NCBI GenBank assembly: GCA_900553805.1
Contig: USEU01000035.1
Coordinates: 1-21,815 of the forward strand
Length of the DNA: 21,815 nucleotides
Direction of reading: 5' to 3'
From: an uncultured Eubacteriales bacterium
GTDB taxonomy: Bacteria > Bacillota > Clostridia > Oscillospirales > Oscillospiraceae
Every line of letters starts with the position of its first letter. The stretch's first letter is position 1. The translations under genes were made by a program, and so were the position numbers. Below are positions 14,876 through 21,815 of the stretch, piece by piece. Under the pieces are notes generated by a model. It was given only the letters and a program-made list of their open reading frames with translations, was not told the origin of the DNA and ran no database searches.

Positions 14876-16217
14876 ACGTCTTTTGGACTCTATTTTTCTC
14901 CCACTGCCACAGAATCAGAAAACCGATGCCCGCAGCGATCCAGGAGGAGATATAGATATCGATGATACATTCCATGGTATGCTGTCTGGGCAGCACCAGC
15001 AGGATCCCCAGCACCCGCAGAAGGCAGATGGACAAAAGGGTCAGGATCATGGGCCTGACCGTATCACCCGTTCCGCAGCATGCGCCGGAAAAGCTTTCCG
15101 CCAAAGCATAAAACAGGAAAAATGGGGCCATTCGCCGCATAAAAGCAACCGCCTGGGGTACGACTGCCGCCGCATCCTGCACGGGAACAAACAGGCCGCC
15201 CAGCGGGGCCGTCAGGAAATACAGGCCAAGGCTTACCGTCCCCACTGCGGCCACGGACATGGCCGCACCGATCCGATTGCCTTTACAGACCCTGTTCCAA
15301 CGTCCCGCCCCCATATTCTGGGCGGTATAGGTCGTCAGTGCCGGCCCCATGGCATCCGCCAGGAGCCAGATCAGCATATCCAGCTTGTCGCAGATGCCCC
15401 AGGCCGCAATGGTGTCTGTTCCCATCGTGTTCACCGCTGCCTGCACAATGGAATTGGCCACCGGGAACAGCACCGATTGCAGTGCCAGCGGAATGCCGGT
15501 CCGTACCATGGCCCACAGGTGTTCCAGCCACCGCCGGAGCCGCTGTGCGCCGATCCTTTGCGGCAGTTTTTTCCCTGCCATCCACAGTGCCATTGCCGCA
15601 CTGAACATCTGGGAAAAAACCGTTGCGATCGCCGCACCTGCGGTTCCCATCCTCAGCCCGCCCACCAGCAGAATGTCTCCCACAATGTTGATAATCGAAC
15701 TGACCAGCAGAATATACAGGGGACTTTTGGAATTTCCAAAGGCACGCAGGACACCGGAGGCCATGTTGTATAAAATCATGGCCCAAATGCCCCCGAAATA
15801 AATTCTCGTATATTCCAGGGTCTGAGCATAAATATCCTCCGGGACCTGCATGAATTGCAAAAGCACAGGTGTCAGCAGAACACCTCCTACTGCGCACAGG
15901 ATCCCAAGTACCACCGCCAAGGCTCCGGCTGAGAGCATGCAGGAGCGCAATCCGTCCCGGTTCTCCGCACCAAAGTGCCGGGAAATCAGGATGGTCGCCC
16001 CGGCAGCAAGGCCGTTCATAAAATTGATGGGAAACCGAAAGAGCGTATGCACGGAATCAATGGCCGCCAGTGCGGTCTTCCCGACAATGCGCCCAACGAT
16101 CACCGCATCCGCCGTCACATACAGCTGCTGCACCAGGCTGCTGAGCATCAGCGGCACCACAAAGGCCAGCAGGGCAGAACCGATGGGGCCGGAAATCAGG
16201 CTTTCGTTTCTTTTCAC
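14874..16217 (-). CDS. MATE family efflux transporter
   Basis: The 447-residue integral membrane antiporter has about twelve hydrophobic segments in two MatE halves. The N-terminal QQLYVTADAVIVGRIVG segment and an internal LRAFGNSKSPLYILLVSSIINIVGD match the DinF/NorM-type family, which exports cationic drugs or metabolites using Na+ or H+. Translation starts at GTG 16217, 6 bases after the upstream ATPase stop, with AGGTAGGA overlapping that stop, so it is coupled to the ABC genes. It is the last gene of the cobalamin-riboswitch operon; the 3' end runs into a palindromic repeat. Its substrate is unknown. The regulation suggests a role in corrinoid or cobalt metabolism rather than drug resistance. 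Confidence 0.92.
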   Translation of the reverse strand: MKRNESLISGPIGSALLAFVVPLMLSSLVQQLYVTADAVIVGRIVGKTALAAIDSVHTLFRFPINFMNGLAAGATILISRHFGAENRDGLRSCMLSAGALAVVLGILCAVGGVLLTPVLLQFMQVPEDIYAQTLEYTRIYFGGIWAMILYNMASGVLRAFGNSKSPLYILLVSSIINIVGDILLVGGLRMGTAGAAIATVFSQMFSAAMALWMAGKKLPQRIGAQRLRRWLEHLWAMVRTGIPLALQSVLFPVANSIVQAAVNTMGTDTIAAWGICDKLDMLIWLLADAMGPALTTYTAQNMGAGRWNRVCKGNRIGAAMSVAAVGTVSLGLYFLTAPLGGLFVPVQDAAAVVPQAVAFMRRMAPFFLFYALAESFSGACCGTGDTVRPMILTLLSICLLRVLGILLVLPRQHTMECIIDIYISSWIAAGIGFLILWQWEKNRVQKT

Positions 16218-16223
16218 GCCATC

Positions 16224-17189
16224 CTACCTTTCCTCAGGAAACAGATGACAGGCCACGCCGTGTTCTTTGGACAGCCAGCGCATTTCCGGTTTTTCCTGGG
16301 CGCACTTTTCAAAGCATTGGCTGCAACGATCCCGAAATGGGCAGCCCGCCGGAATATCCAGGGGGCTGGGTGGCTCCGAGTCAATAACCGTAATAGGCTT
16401 CCCCGGGTCCGTATCCAGATCCAGGACTGCATCAATGAGTGTACGGGTATAGGGATGCCGGGCCTGAGTGCGCAAATTCTCCCCAGGTAAAATCTCCACC
16501 ACCCTGCCCAGATACATGACCGCCACCTGATGGGCCACGCTCTGCACCAAAGCAATGTCATGGCAGATAAAGCCTATGGTAAGGCCCTGCTCTCTCTGAA
16601 GTTTAACGATCAGTTCGATTATATTTTTCTGTACGGATACATCCAATGCTGCCGTTGCCTCATCCAAAATCAGGATTTCAGGCTGGAGGGCCAACGCCCG
16701 GGCAATTGCTACCCGCTGCCGCTGACCGCCGCTCATGCTGTGAGGGTAACGGTCTTCAAAATCTCCGGGCAGCTCCACCATTTCCAGGAGGCTGCGGCAT
16801 ACCGCTGTCCTTTCCTTTGGGGCGATCAGGCCAAAATTCAGCAAAGGCTCACAGACAATATCCCGCACCCTCATTTTGGGATTGAACGATGCGCCGGGAT
16901 CCTGAAAAACCATCTGAATGTGCCGCCGTGTCTGCCGTAGCTTCTCTCCCCGAAGGGCCGTAATATCCTGGCCCCGATACAGGATCTGCCCGCTGTCCGG
17001 CCGGTCCAACGCTACCAGGAATCGCATAAATGTGCTTTTGCCGCAGCCGGATTCCCCTACAAGACCCAGCGTTTTTCCCTTTACCAGCTGCAATGAGACA
17101 TCCTCATTTGCCAGCAGCCATCGGCCGTCAGAAGCGGGATAGCTTTTGCAAACATGCAGGGCCTCCATGATCACTTCCGGCTCAGACAT
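16224..17189 (-). CDS. ABC transporter ATP-binding protein, DppF/NikE-like
   Basis: This is the second ATPase of the Opp/Dpp/Nik-type importer. It shows Walker A GESGCGKST (45-53), Q-loop VFQDPGASFNP, signature MSGGQRQ (152-158), Walker B ILILDEA (172-178) and switch His210. The C-terminal oligopeptide-transporter domain carries GCPFRDRC (282-289) with further Cys at 292, 296 and 314, the Cys cluster typical of OppF/DppF (often an iron-sulphur site). ATG 17189 is chosen because GGGAGG lies 8 bases upstream; an ATG at 17243 sits inside the preceding gene. It overlaps that gene's last 8 bases, so translation is coupled. Confidence 0.92.
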   Translation of the reverse strand: MSEPEVIMEALHVCKSYPASDGRWLLANEDVSLQLVKGKTLGLVGESGCGKSTFMRFLVALDRPDSGQILYRGQDITALRGEKLRQTRRHIQMVFQDPGASFNPKMRVRDIVCEPLLNFGLIAPKERTAVCRSLLEMVELPGDFEDRYPHSMSGGQRQRVAIARALALQPEILILDEATAALDVSVQKNIIELIVKLQREQGLTIGFICHDIALVQSVAHQVAVMYLGRVVEILPGENLRTQARHPYTRTLIDAVLDLDTDPGKPITVIDSEPPSPLDIPAGCPFRDRCSQCFEKCAQEKPEMRWLSKEHGVACHLFPEER

Positions 17190-17964
17190 AACGCACACCT
17201 CCCAACGTCGGAACGGATTCCAGCAGACTTCTTGTATAGGCATTGGTAGAAGATTGGAGAATGGTGTCCCGGTTCCCCGCCTCCTCGATGCGCCCCTGGC
17301 GCATCACCAGAATACGGTCTGACAAATAGGCGGCAACGCCCAGATTATGGGTGACCAGCAGGATTGCCGTTCCATAATCCCTGCGCAGTCTGGCCATCTC
17401 CCCGACGATCTGGGCCTGGGTCGTCACATCCAGCGCAGAGGTGGGTTCATCCGCCAGCAGCAGCTTCGGCTCATAGCTCATGGCCATGGCAATGCCCACC
17501 CGCTGCTGCATACCGCCGGAGAGCTGAAAGGGATAGGAGTGCATGATATTTTCAGGGCTTGGCAGTCGCATTCTGGCAAGCATTTGGGTTCCTTTTTTCC
17601 AGGCTTCTTTTTTTGTCAGTTTCTCATGGGTTCGCAGATACTCCGCAAAAACGGTACCGATTTTGCGGGTAGGATTCATCATGGCCCCGCTGTCCTGAAA
17701 AATCATGGAAATCTCCCGCCCTCGGACGGTGCGCCACTGCTCCGGAGTAACATCCAGAAGATCCTTTCCGTCAAATACAATATTCCCCTGGGTAACAGCA
17801 CCGCCTCCCGGCAACAGCCCCAGGATCCCACGGATCACGCTGGTTTTCCCGCTGCCGCTCTCGCCCACCAGACTGACGATCTCACCAGGCTCCATATGCA
17901 AAGAAAAATCCTCCACAGCCTGAGTTTCCCCATAGGCGATGGCAACATGGTCCAGTTCCAGCAT
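17182..17964 (-). CDS. ABC transporter ATP-binding protein, DppD/NikD-like
   Basis: This is the first ATPase of the importer, 260 residues. It shows Walker A GESGSGKTS (34-42), signature LSGGMQQ (148-154), Walker B LLLADEP (168-174) and switch His206. It lacks the Cys-rich C-terminal extension of OppD/DppD. Its length is closer to NikD (254 in E. coli) than to DppD (about 327), which favours a metal-type over a peptide-type importer. The ATG at 17964 has AAGGAGG 9 bases upstream, inside the permease's final codons; a TTG at 17988 in the same frame is too early. It starts 5 bases past the permease stop. Confidence 0.92.
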   Translation of the reverse strand: MLELDHVAIAYGETQAVEDFSLHMEPGEIVSLVGESGSGKTSVIRGILGLLPGGGAVTQGNIVFDGKDLLDVTPEQWRTVRGREISMIFQDSGAMMNPTRKIGTVFAEYLRTHEKLTKKEAWKKGTQMLARMRLPSPENIMHSYPFQLSGGMQQRVGIAMAMSYEPKLLLADEPTSALDVTTQAQIVGEMARLRRDYGTAILLVTHNLGVAAYLSDRILVMRQGRIEEAGNRDTILQSSTNAYTRSLLESVPTLGGVRYV

Positions 17965-17968
17965 TTTT

Positions 17969-18796
17969 CTACGCCTCCTTGGGGTCAAGAATATCCCGCA
18001 CGGAATCTCCCAGCATGTTAAAAACCGTAACGACCAGGAAAATGGCCAATCCCGGGAAGATCATCATCCAGGGTGCGGACTGCATACAGGCACGGCCTTC
18101 GTTGAGCATATAGCCCCATTCCGGCGCGGGGGGCCTGGTACCGAAGCCCAGAAACGACAGTGCCGCCAGTTCCAGCATCATGCCGCCAATATCTGTAGTG
18201 GCCGTAATGATCAGCGTGGGCAGGGCGTTGGGAAGCATATAAGAAAAAAGCATATGCTTTGTTTTGGAGCCTGTCACAATGGCCGCTGACACATAATCCC
18301 GGTCCCGGATCTTCAAAACCAGGCTTCTGGAAAGTCTTGCGTACTTGGTCCAGTTGACCAGGACAATGGCGATGATCGCATTCCGGCTGCCCGCCCCCAT
18401 AATTCCGGCAACAGCCAGAGCCAGCACCAGGCCGGGAAAGGCCAGCATCATATCCGCAATGCGCATGATCACCCCATCGACCCAGCCCCCAAAATATCCG
18501 GCCGTCACGCCTGCCGCAGTGCCAACCAGGAAAATCAGAGCGACCACACCAAAGGTCGCACTGAGAGAAGCCCTTGCTCCGTAAATGACCCGGGTGAAAA
18601 TATCCCGGCCCATTTTATCGGTGCCAAAAATATGCGCCCGGCTGGGCGCCTCCAGGGCCTCCGTCAGAGAACCTTTCAGGGGATCCGCACCGCCGGTCAC
18701 CACCGGGGCAAATATCGCCCCCAGGATGATCAGCAGAGCCAGAATCAGGAAAAATGTAAACTGCTTATGGGCAAGGAAGAAATTTTTCTTTTTCAT
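17969..18796 (-). CDS. ABC transporter permease, DppC/NikC-like
   Basis: This 275-residue membrane subunit has an N-terminal helix (about 13-33), a periplasmic-side FGTDKMGRDIFTRVIYGARASL block (57-78, hallmark of OppC/DppC/NikC) and a five-helix permease core with the ATPase-docking AAIVTGSKTKHMLFSYMLPNALP region. NikC of E. coli is 277 residues. Its ATG overlaps the stop of the preceding permease by 4 bases (ATGA), so the two are translated together as heterodimer partners. Confidence 0.93.
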   Translation of the reverse strand: MKKKNFFLAHKQFTFFLILALLIILGAIFAPVVTGGADPLKGSLTEALEAPSRAHIFGTDKMGRDIFTRVIYGARASLSATFGVVALIFLVGTAAGVTAGYFGGWVDGVIMRIADMMLAFPGLVLALAVAGIMGAGSRNAIIAIVLVNWTKYARLSRSLVLKIRDRDYVSAAIVTGSKTKHMLFSYMLPNALPTLIITATTDIGGMMLELAALSFLGFGTRPPAPEWGYMLNEGRACMQSAPWMMIFPGLAIFLVVTVFNMLGDSVRDILDPKEA

Positions 18797-19740
18797 CGTA
18801 TCTGCTCCTTTGCCCGCATTCTGGGGTCTACGGCCCCATAGGAGGCATCTACCAGAAGATTGATGACCATGTAAATCAGTGCCAGCCAGAGAACGTACCC
18901 CTGAATCAGATTATAGTCGCTGGAAGTGATGGCCGAAACCGCCAGATTTCCCAATCCGGGATAGGAAAAAATCACTTCTACCACACTGGTACCACCAAGC
19001 AGACTGCCAACGGACAGTCCAAACATGGTGATAAGCGGCAGCAGCGCATTGGGGAACACGTTTCTCCACAAAATCACGGATTCCCGAACGCCCCTGGCCC
19101 TGGCCCCCACCACATAGTCCTGGTTCATCTCTTCCAGAACCGCCGTGCGGACCTGCCTGGTATATTTAGAGGACATGGCAAGGGCCAGTGTCAGCGCAGG
19201 CAGAAAAATACTGCGCAGATCCCCGGCAGAACTGATGACGGGAAAGGCCTTTATATGAACGCAGAACGCCAGCATCAGCAGCAGGCCCACCCAGAAATTC
19301 GGCATGGCACAGCCTACAAAGGTCAGCCCCCGTACCAGATAATCGATCCACCAATCCTTATAAACTGCGGACAGCATACCAAGAGGCACTGCCAGAAGCA
19401 GCATCAGGCCCATGGAAAGCAGGGTCAGCTTCACCGTAGGCCAAAGCCGCCCCAGAAGCAGTTCCGTCACCGGCTTGTTCAGCGTATAGGATTTTCCGAA
19501 GTCTCCCCGCAGACAGTTCCGCAGCCAGCGGAGATACTGGGTCGGCAGCGGATCGTTGAGGCCCAGTTCTTCCCTGGTTTCCGCCACCAGTTCCTCCGTG
19601 GGCATGATCCCTGCGGCAGTATACATATTACGCACAGGGTCTCCTGGAGACAGATAGGTCAGCAAAAAAGTCACAAAGCTGATACCCACCAGCACCACCA
19701 GTATCTGCGCCAGCCGAAGGGCCAGTTTTTTCTTCTTCAA
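18793..19740 (-). CDS. ABC transporter permease, DppB/NikB-like
   Basis: This 315-residue membrane subunit has the typical N-terminal helix, the LSPGDPVRNM motif (30-39), a large external loop with LGLNDPLPTQYLRWL, and then a five-helix core with the EMNQDYVVGARARGV docking loop and SYPGLGNLAVSAI. NikB of E. coli is 314 residues. An AGAGAGGAG ribosome binding site precedes the ATG. It lies 66 bases downstream of the binding-protein gene, separated by a hairpin. Confidence 0.93.
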   Translation of the reverse strand: MKKKKLALRLAQILVVLVGISFVTFLLTYLSPGDPVRNMYTAAGIMPTEELVAETREELGLNDPLPTQYLRWLRNCLRGDFGKSYTLNKPVTELLLGRLWPTVKLTLLSMGLMLLLAVPLGMLSAVYKDWWIDYLVRGLTFVGCAMPNFWVGLLLMLAFCVHIKAFPVISSAGDLRSIFLPALTLALAMSSKYTRQVRTAVLEEMNQDYVVGARARGVRESVILWRNVFPNALLPLITMFGLSVGSLLGGTSVVEVIFSYPGLGNLAVSAITSSDYNLIQGYVLWLALIYMVINLLVDASYGAVDPRMRAKEQIR

Positions 19741-19762
19741 TGCCGATTCTCCTCTCTTTATA

Positions 19763-19790
19763 CACAGCCGAGGCTTTGGCCCCGGCTGTG
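19763..19790 (-). promoter_or_regulatory. Intercistronic hairpin after the binding-protein gene
   Basis: Twelve-base arms (19763-19774 with 19779-19790, one mismatch, TTTG loop as written on the plus strand) form a stable stem in the 66-base gap. No T run follows on the minus strand, so it is more likely an mRNA 3' stabiliser for the binding-protein message than a terminator. Confidence 0.55.
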
Positions 19791-19806
19791 CGAGAAACGT
19801 TTTTCT

Positions 19807-21375
19807 TTAGGCAGGTACGATTTCTGTGGTCAGCCAGTAGTAGTCCGCCGTATGGATATGGGCGAAGCCCACGTTCTTGGAGTAGATCATGGAGGAATTG
19901 TAGTAGCCGTCCACAATGACCAGGGCGTCGTCGATGACGATCTGCTGCATCTGCCGGATCAGGTCTGCCCGCTTTTCAGTGTCCATCTCACCCTTGAGCT
20001 GCTCATAGAGGGCATCGTACTCGGGGTTGCTGTAGCCGCAGTAGGTACCGTCTGTGGTCCAGTTTGCCATATACTCAAAGGGATCGCCGGTGCCCACTGT
20101 GGTCCAGTTGTTATTATTGAGATCGTACTCGCCCGCCGCCAGCTTGCTCCACTGATCGTCCGAGCTGCCGAAATCCGCGGTGCAGGCAATGCCGATTTCC
20201 GCCAGATACTGCATATGCGCATTGGAAAAATCATTGAGCATCCGGTTTTCATAGGAAACATAGCGTAGGTCGATTTTCTTTCCGTCCAGTTCCCGGAAAC
20301 CGTCGCCATCGGAGTCCACGATGCCCGCATCGTCCAGCAGTTTCTTTGCCCCCTCAGGGTCATACTTATAGGGGTTTACCAGCTTGTCATAGCCATAGCT
20401 CAGTGTGGAGGGCAGGACAGAGAAGCCGGCAGTGTACAGCCCGCCAATGGTCTTGGAGGAGCAGATGGTATCATTGTCAATGCCCATGAGAATGGCCTGC
20501 CGGAGGGTCTTGTTGCCCAGAACACCGTTCAGGTTCATCCAGCTGAAACCGCAGCGTACACCGGAGGCAATGTCCACCGTGTAATTGGCGTCCTGCTGGA
20601 AGTTCTGGATGTCCGAAACATTGGTGATGTTCTCCACCAGGTCCACCTGGCCGCTCTGCAGTGCCATGGTCTTGGCAGAGGCATCGCCCATAAAGAGAAT
20701 ATGGATCTTGTCATAGGGTACTTTTTCCCGATAGTTGGGGTTGGCTTTCATATCGTAACCCACACCCACGCCGTTGAATTTGTCGATCATATAGGGACCG
20801 GTACCGATGGCACCGTTGTCAAAATCCTTTGTATGCTCCACATCCAGGATCGCCATCACCGGATAGGCCAGCTGGCCGGGCAAATTGGCATAGGGCTTGG
20901 AGGTCACGATGGTAACGGTATTGGCGGCATCATCGGCAGTCACCTCCGCCTCATATTCCAGGTATTTCTGAGGCTTGGCAGAACCGCCGGGACCCACCTC
21001 TTTCAGGTAATCAAAATAGGCCTTTACGCTGGAGGGAGTAAGGGGGCAGCCATCGGAAAATTTGATGTCCTTTTTCAGGGTAATGACCCACTGGGTGTGT
21101 TCGTCATTGACCGTATAGCTCTCCGCCAGCCATGGCTCCACATTCATATTGTCGTCAAATCGAAACAGTGCTTCACTGATGCCATAGCGCATACAGTTCC
21201 AGGAGGAACTGATGGCCATAGCCGTGTTGACGGACCCGTCATCATACATCTGACAGCCGAAGTTCAGTACCTTTTGGGATGTCTCCTCTTTGGCATCCCC
21301 CTTCTTCCCGGCGCAGCCGGAGAGCAGCAATGCAGCGCACAGGAGCAACGCCATCCATGTTTTCCGATGTTTCAT
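19807..21375 (-). CDS. ABC transporter substrate-binding lipoprotein, Opp/Dpp/NikA family (SBP_bac_5)
   Basis: The 522-residue lipoprotein has a signal peptide ending in the lipobox LLSGC, with lipidated Cys21. The mature protein shows the SBP_bac_5 landmarks: ALFRFDDNMNVEPWLAESY, ITLKKDIKFSDGCPLT, GTGPYMIDKF and a late YSNPEYDALYEQLKGEMD segment. The length equals NikA (524) more than it distinguishes NikA from peptide binders. It is the first gene after a cobalamin riboswitch, so its ligand is probably cobalt, a cobalt complex or a corrinoid-related compound rather than peptides. That is inference from regulation. The ATG has AGAGG 10 bases upstream. The binding protein is separated from the permeases by a hairpin. 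Confidence 0.92.
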   Translation of the reverse strand: MKHRKTWMALLLCAALLLSGCAGKKGDAKEETSQKVLNFGCQMYDDGSVNTAMAISSSWNCMRYGISEALFRFDDNMNVEPWLAESYTVNDEHTQWVITLKKDIKFSDGCPLTPSSVKAYFDYLKEVGPGGSAKPQKYLEYEAEVTADDAANTVTIVTSKPYANLPGQLAYPVMAILDVEHTKDFDNGAIGTGPYMIDKFNGVGVGYDMKANPNYREKVPYDKIHILFMGDASAKTMALQSGQVDLVENITNVSDIQNFQQDANYTVDIASGVRCGFSWMNLNGVLGNKTLRQAILMGIDNDTICSSKTIGGLYTAGFSVLPSTLSYGYDKLVNPYKYDPEGAKKLLDDAGIVDSDGDGFRELDGKKIDLRYVSYENRMLNDFSNAHMQYLAEIGIACTADFGSSDDQWSKLAAGEYDLNNNNWTTVGTGDPFEYMANWTTDGTYCGYSNPEYDALYEQLKGEMDTEKRADLIRQMQQIVIDDALVIVDGYYNSSMIYSKNVGFAHIHTADYYWLTTEIVPA

Positions 21376-21415
21376 ACCTTATCATCCTCTCATAATTTGT
21401 TCCCAAAATACGGCG

Positions 21416-21441
21416 CAAAAAAGCCGGACTTCCGTCCGACT
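21416..21441 (-). terminator. Expression-platform terminator of the cobalamin riboswitch
   Basis: On the minus strand AGTCGGAC (21434-21441) pairs with GTCCGGCT (21422-21429, one G-U) across a GGAA loop and is followed by a run of T. It lies 41 bases before the binding-protein start codon and about 90 bases after the aptamer, as expected for transcriptional control by ligand. A second GTCGGAC (21508-21514) could pair with the 3' arm instead and act as antiterminator. Confidence 0.8.
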
Positions 21442-21529
21442 AAAAAAACATACGCAAAGGAGACACCGCCAAAAATGGCAACAGCTACATTTTGCAGAAT
21501 GATCCCTGTCCGACGCAAGTGCATTCTCA

Positions 21530-21681
21530 AAAATAAGCAGGTCTCCTGACTTAAGTTACGTCCGCAGCGCCTTCCCAAAAAATCAGTGGCATCATGCTGC
21601 ATCCTGGCTATCACAGTGACGGGATCGTCCCGGAATCACACCGGCTTCCCTTTTCATCGGGCAAACGCCCGAACTTATTTT
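21530..21681 (-). ncRNA. Cobalamin (AdoCbl-class) riboswitch aptamer
   Basis: Read on the minus strand, the conserved elements appear in order. P1 is AAAATAAG (21674-21681) pairing with CTTATTTT (21530-21537). Next come AAGGGAA followed by GCCGGTGTGATTCCGGGACG, CCCGTCACTGT, GCCACTG (21584-21590), GGGAAGGCG and the B12 box AAGTCAGGAGACCTGC (21537-21552). This is a textbook match to the btuB-type cobalamin riboswitch. When adenosylcobalamin binds, such leaders in Gram-positives favour the downstream terminator and lower transcription. It controls the six-gene operon running to 14874. Confidence 0.95.
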
Positions 21682-21717
21682 CAGCGGCCAAAAGGCCGAC
21701 TTTGTGAACTTTTCATT

Positions 21718-21746
21718 ATTATTGCATAACATATTCGTCCTGTCAA
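21718..21746 (-). promoter_or_regulatory. Promoter of the riboswitch-led transporter operon
   Basis: The minus strand reads TTGACA (21741-21746), a 17-base spacer and AATAAT (21718-21723) with an extended -10 TGC. Predicted transcription start is near 21711, about 30 bases before the aptamer's P1. Nothing recognisable lies between 21747 and the window end. Confidence 0.8.
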
Positions 21747-21815
21747 CAAAATAATGATAGAATTAAGGCAACACCGCACAATTTGGCAAGAAGCCCCAGC
21801 CTGGATTTTTGGCTC

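Noticed and set aside
21390..21524. 44-codon minus-strand frame with one hydrophobic segment between the aptamer and the binding-protein gene
   Set aside because: It spans the riboswitch terminator, has no proper ribosome binding site, and its C-terminal residues are dictated by the hairpin and T run. A leader peptide cannot be excluded but is not supported.
21750..21815. Possible insertion-sequence end at the right edge
   Set aside because: The GGCAACACCGCACAA string looked familiar as a dispersed sequence, but no terminal inverted repeat or transposase is visible in the window.

Overview
The window looks like chromosomal DNA from a GC-rich, strictly anaerobic gut Firmicute, most likely an Oscillospiraceae/Ruminococcaceae relative. 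That placement is inferred. It rests on strong GGAGG ribosome binding sites, near-consensus TTGACA/TATAAT promoters, a PerR plus reverse-rubrerythrin operon (anaerobe oxidative defence), a Gram-positive-style lipoprotein binding protein, and clusters of short palindromic dispersed repeats of a kind common in these genomes. No phage, transposase or CRISPR array is visible.

Layout from left to right. (1) 65-2209, minus: prfC (release factor 3) followed by a small DUF5662 gene. (2) 2492-6515, minus: a three-gene ABC importer of the ferric-iron/2-aminoethylphosphonate class (binding protein, fused double permease, ATPase). It has a perfect-consensus promoter carrying a palindrome, a terminator-like hairpin after the binding-protein gene and a strong terminator at the end. 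(3) 6728-9704, plus: a GNAT acetyltransferase starting at TTG, the tRNA t6A dehydratase TcdA, and a PLP aminotransferase, each with its own promoter. (4) 9808-10477, plus: a promoter, a long folded leader RNA ending in a UUCG-loop intrinsic terminator, and then a two-helix membrane protein with a zinc ribbon. The leader is a candidate undescribed cis-regulatory RNA. (5) 10541-11894, minus: perR and reverse rubrerythrin under a palindromic operator, followed by a small conserved-looking frame with ATA where its start codon should be. (6) 11933-12255: a block of palindromic repeats. (7) 12273-14510, minus: a secreted protein with eight 30-residue glycine-rich repeats and four Cys-containing repeats. 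(8) 14660-14875: a second repeat block. (9) 14874-21746, minus: a six-gene operon led by a cobalamin riboswitch. It encodes a lipoprotein binding protein, two permeases, two ATPases (an Opp/Dpp/Nik-type importer with NikABCDE-like subunit sizes) and a MATE exporter.

The most interesting system is the B12-riboswitch operon. A peptide/nickel-class ABC importer and a MATE-family transporter appear to be shut off together when cobalamin is plentiful. This points to import of cobalt, a cobalt chelate or a corrinoid precursor rather than peptides, with an unexplained MATE partner. The second candidate is the folded, terminator-ended leader at 9841-10000.
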